DNA from: Pigoraptor vietnamica | Lineage: Eukaryota; Opisthokonta; Filasterea | DNA: 15,624 nt | Direction of reading: 5' to 3' | NCBI GenBank assembly: GCA_943704525.1 | Contig: CALSCQ010002044.1 | Location: 2,501 to 18,124, forward strand | Shown: positions 7,744 to 15,624 of the stretch, one piece after another | Position numbering within the stretch: position 1 is the first letter of the stretch | How the letters are laid out: every line of letters begins with the position of its first letter | Made by a program: the position numbers and the translations under genes | The notes under the pieces: model-generated | Told to the model about the DNA's origin: nothing | Seen by the model: only the letters and a program-made list of their open reading frames with translations | Database searches by the model: none

Positions 7744-9453
7744 TCAAGCCCTTTTCGCATACGTCGCGATAATGGCGCCGCGAAAGTAAACACCGTCGCA
7801 CATGCTCGGCTCCATGCCGTTGCCGGTGTACTCTGCGCCCGTGTAATCGAGATCGATCACCCTGCCCTTTCGTCCCGCGTCTTTCGACAGGCCATCCTCA
7901 AAAAAGGGGACCTTCTTGTAATCAAGCTCGTGAGGACGCGCCGGCTCGACCTTCGACAGGCCCCCCACATACATAATGTCGGCCTCGGTGCACGAATACA
8001 CCATGTTCGAGCACGTCATAATCTCAAAGGGATATTCCGGATTCCTCGTCTCGCTTCGGTGCTGCACGACGGGCAACAGCGCGAGCCGAGGACGCTCGCC
8101 GTAACGGCTATCCGCGGCCTCCTGTAGTGCGCGATAGAGCTCGCGGTCAACCCCCTTCAGACACATGTGATCGCCAGCGGCGCAAAGAGCCGACAGCGTG
8201 TAGCTGTGGTCGAGGAGAAGCCCGATCGTTCCGCTGAAGAAGCCACCGAGAAACGCGCACGCATCTGCAACTACCGCCCGCAGCATGCGCGCCCTCTCCT
8301 CGCTAGGACGTCCGGCAGTAAGCACAAACGTGTCGCTCGACGCAGGCGCCTGGCACACAGGGCGGTCCGTATCTTCGCGCGGCAGAATGAGGAACGTCAG
8401 AGTGACGCGGGCGCCCTCTTTCACTGGCGCGACTTCGTGCACGCAGTCCCCAAAGAACGCGCACCATCGCAATTTATGCCGGGCCGTCGTGCTATTAGAC
8501 TCGAACGCCACGGGCGTCCTCCCGTGGACAACCAGGTCGCCCCCTTCGTGGAGCACGGGGAGCGCAAGCACCACCGTCCCAAGCATGCTCCCGCCCACGG
8601 GCGTGTCGACGTGCGGCTTGAAGAACCCGCCCTGGCCGTACACGTTCAGCCTGTACGGCTTCAGCGTGACGCCACGCGCCCCTCCCATCAGCGTCGCCTC
8701 GATCTCCTTCGCGATCTGAGTGCGCCACTCATCCATGACACGCTCGTCCACCCTGAACGAGCCCTCCCTTATCTCGAATGCGACGCGGACGGTCGAATCG
8801 ATGACCGTCTGCATCGTCCGCAGGTCCCCAAACGGCGCCTCGCGCGCAGCCACACACAGCTCGGCGAGGACTTCGGCAGGCGGTCTCACCGCGGGCGCAT
8901 GCGTAAAGAACGCTACCCTCTTCCACTCGGTGCCATCCAAGACCTCGACGTCGTCGATGGCGTCAACGGCCCCCTCCACGTAGTAACACTCGCCCTTGCG
9001 AATGGCGCGGCGCGCAAGCAAGAGCGCCTCTGCAGCGCCGGCCCCCAAGCCCTTGTCTATGATGTCACGGAGGGTGTCGACATCCAGGGCCATCTTACCG
9101 CAACGAGAGACCTCCAGCGTCTCCTGGGCCCTGGTGAAAACGGGCATCTCTTCGTAGTAGTCACGATCCAGCCACTCGCCGCGCACATCTTCGTCCTTCT
9201 CCCGGACGCCGTTGCCGTCTCCCTTTTCTTTGTTCCACTGGAATGCCCAGCCGCTCGACCGTGTCTTGTCGACGACGTAACCAATGGGCGGGAGCGAACG
9301 TCCAGCGCGAGAATACCGTCCCCAATCCGAGCCCTTACTCATGTGGACCATGTCGCGGATAGCGAGGTAAGCGGCCAGCCCGTCGGAGAACGCCGTGTCA
9401 GAGAGAGACGTGCCCCCGGCGGGGGCACTGTCGTCGCCCTCGTTGCAGTCCAT
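7744..9453 (-). CDS. 2-oxoglutarate/Fe(II)-dependent dioxygenase
   Basis: A 569-residue, intronless protein of the prolyl-4-hydroxylase-like 2OG-Fe(II) oxygenase fold. The core lies at about residues 262-357. It has the HxD iron ligands H281 and D283 (in GGFFKPHVDTP), a third ligand H339 (in GDCVHEVAP) and R349 (in EGARVTLTF) for the 2OG carboxylate, with the usual spacing. Such enzymes couple 2OG decarboxylation to substrate hydroxylation; the substrate cannot be read from sequence. The first 250 residues and about 190 residues after the core have no motif I can name. The C-terminal YTGN...YFRGAIIATY stretch looks like the conserved end seen in related protist and fungal proteins (from memory). 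No signal peptide or membrane helix is visible, so it is probably cytosolic or nuclear. The start is the first ATG of the long frame. It is the only complete gene here without introns, which could reflect retroposition or transfer. Confidence 0.88.
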   Translation of the reverse strand: MDCNEGDDSAPAGGTSLSDTAFSDGLAAYLAIRDMVHMSKGSDWGRYSRAGRSLPPIGYVVDKTRSSGWAFQWNKEKGDGNGVREKDEDVRGEWLDRDYYEEMPVFTRAQETLEVSRCGKMALDVDTLRDIIDKGLGAGAAEALLLARRAIRKGECYYVEGAVDAIDDVEVLDGTEWKRVAFFTHAPAVRPPAEVLAELCVAAREAPFGDLRTMQTVIDSTVRVAFEIREGSFRVDERVMDEWRTQIAKEIEATLMGGARGVTLKPYRLNVYGQGGFFKPHVDTPVGGSMLGTVVLALPVLHEGGDLVVHGRTPVAFESNSTTARHKLRWCAFFGDCVHEVAPVKEGARVTLTFLILPREDTDRPVCQAPASSDTFVLTAGRPSEERARMLRAVVADACAFLGGFFSGTIGLLLDHSYTLSALCAAGDHMCLKGVDRELYRALQEAADSRYGERPRLALLPVVQHRSETRNPEYPFEIMTCSNMVYSCTEADIMYVGGLSKVEPARPHELDYKKVPFFEDGLSKDAGRKGRVIDLDYTGAEYTGNGMEPSMCDGVYFRGAIIATYAKRA

Positions 9454-9677
9454 TCTTGTGCCGTGCGCTTGCGTTTGCAGTGGGGAGCATCGAAGTGACT
9501 TCGGAAGAAAACGGAGAAGGAAAAAACACGAGCCGACTTTAAGTACTGTGGCACCTCGTGTCTGTCAGTGACTGCTCCACTCCAACAGCGACTTAGCCAA
9601 ATTTTCACTGATTTCTGACACTGTGCGATCATGTATTTGCAACTAGACAGACAGAAGGCCCGACACCAGAGAGAGGC
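9454..9677 (-). promoter_or_regulatory. Spacer between GH3 3' end and dioxygenase start
   Basis: 224 bp separate the stop of the upstream minus-strand gene from the dioxygenase ATG. It must hold the 3' UTR of one gene and the promoter and 5' leader of the other. No AATAAA or ATTAAA is present on the minus strand, and I find no TATA box that I would defend. Confidence 0.35.
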
Positions 9678-12486
<2,809 letters not shown>

Positions 12487-12884
12487 TCTTGGTCTCGTGC
12501 GCACGAGAGCGAACTTGATGGCGATGTGATGTAGCTAAACTCACTGACCGGGTTTTCAGCCACTACACGTGTCAGGACAGGGCGGGGTCATGTGACCTTT
12601 ACTATGGCAGTTCTCATAGTGACGGCGAATGTTTGTGTAGTGGTGGGAGTTAGACTGCCGATCAATGGTTTTACGCACGTCTCGCTCACAGTTTACTGTT
12701 GCTTGGCGCCCTCCAGAAGCCACCAAGGACCGAAACTGTCCGCACACAAATAAAAAAGAAGAAACGAAAACGGTGGAAGAAACGATGCGCACACGAACGG
12801 AATGGGGCAACGCAACGACGCTTACTGAAACAGAAAATCAAGCACGCAGAGCACAAACGCGCGGACGGGCGACTGTACGTCAGC
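12487..12884. other. Intergenic region: kinase 3' UTR and GH3 promoter
   Basis: 398 bp between the kinase stop and the GH3 ATG, both on the minus strand. The part next to the kinase (about 12745-12785) is A-rich on the +, hence U-rich in the kinase transcript. No canonical poly(A) hexamer lies on the minus strand. The half nearer GH3 contains the dyads described separately. No gene is visible. Confidence 0.5.
12560..12643. promoter_or_regulatory. Nested inverted repeats upstream of GH3
   Basis: An outer 9-bp inverted repeat, CCACTACAC (12560-12568) and GTGTAGTGG (12635-12643), encloses GGTCATGTGACC (12585-12596; 5-bp arms) and ACTATG/CATAGT (12601-12606 and 12615-12620; 8-nt loop). The outer left arm overlaps the perfect palindrome ACACGTGT (12565-12572), an E-box/G-box core. 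All lie 74-157 bp upstream of the GH3 ATG, where promoter elements are expected. Regulatory function is inference. Confidence 0.35.
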
Positions 12885-15520
<2,636 letters not shown>

Positions 15521-15624
15521 CTGCGCAAGCCATGCCAAGAAAGGGAAGGGTGAGGAGTGTGCGGACACCCAAACACGGGAGGTAAACCGATATGCCGCGG
15601 GGGGGGGGGGGGGGGGGGGGGGAC
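15521..15624 (-). other. Intron fragment of the PAS kinase gene
   Basis: Read on the minus strand, this ends in a pyrimidine-rich stretch and a TTGCGCAG acceptor, so it is the 3' part of an intron. The far end is a 24-base homopolymer (G on +, 15599-15622) followed by AC. On the minus strand that AC reads GT and could be the donor, but this cannot be judged at the edge. Confidence 0.6.

Noticed and set aside
8167-9498. 443-codon open frame on the + strand
   Set aside because: It is the antisense shadow of the dioxygenase gene, Arg/His-rich and without motifs. High GC at third positions keeps the opposite strand open.

Overview
The window is nuclear DNA from a GC-rich unicellular eukaryote. 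Genes are split by GT-AG introns of about 100-360 bp, several with long CA/GT or GA tracts. Start codons are ATG with eukaryotic context, one intron carries a perfect TACTAAC branch site, and an AATAAA signal follows the first gene. The gene set (two-domain transmembrane adenylyl cyclase, F-box/leucine-rich-repeat protein, 2-oxoglutarate oxygenase, secreted GH3 glycosidase, PAS-domain kinase) suits a free-living, probably heterotrophic protist. I cannot name the lineage from the sequence alone.

Layout. 1-928: no convincing gene; it holds a CA tract, an imperfect 24-bp palindrome and a 27-bp tandem repeat. 929-6005 (+): six-exon gene for a 1398-residue membrane adenylyl cyclase with two six-helix membrane blocks and two class III catalytic domains. 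6051-6086: a hairpin whose loop carries AATAAA. 6272-7274 (+): F-box protein with eleven 20-residue leucine-rich repeats, interrupted by a frameshift near 6851-6862. 7275-7743: convergent 3' ends, a possible extra exon and a CA tract. 7744-9453 (-): intronless 2OG-Fe(II) dioxygenase. 9678-12486 (-): four-exon secreted GH3 beta-xylosidase/beta-glucosidase type enzyme. 12487-12884: intergenic DNA with nested dyads. 12885-15520 (-): last five exons of a PAS kinase whose 5' part lies beyond the window. The window ends in a run of 24 G on the + strand.

All exon joins proposed here keep the reading frame, join at GT-AG and restore uninterrupted family motifs. Total coding lengths are exact multiples of three: 4197 nt for the cyclase, 2286 nt for GH3, 1890 nt for the in-window part of the kinase.

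The genes do not look like a single pathway. The cyclase and the PAS kinase both belong to signalling and nutrient sensing and the GH3 enzyme to plant or algal polysaccharide breakdown, but adjacency in a eukaryote is weak evidence of shared function. The most interesting feature is the cyclase. Its two catalytic domains have lost complementary residues, so only one hybrid active site can form, and the division of labour is reversed relative to mammalian membrane adenylyl cyclases.
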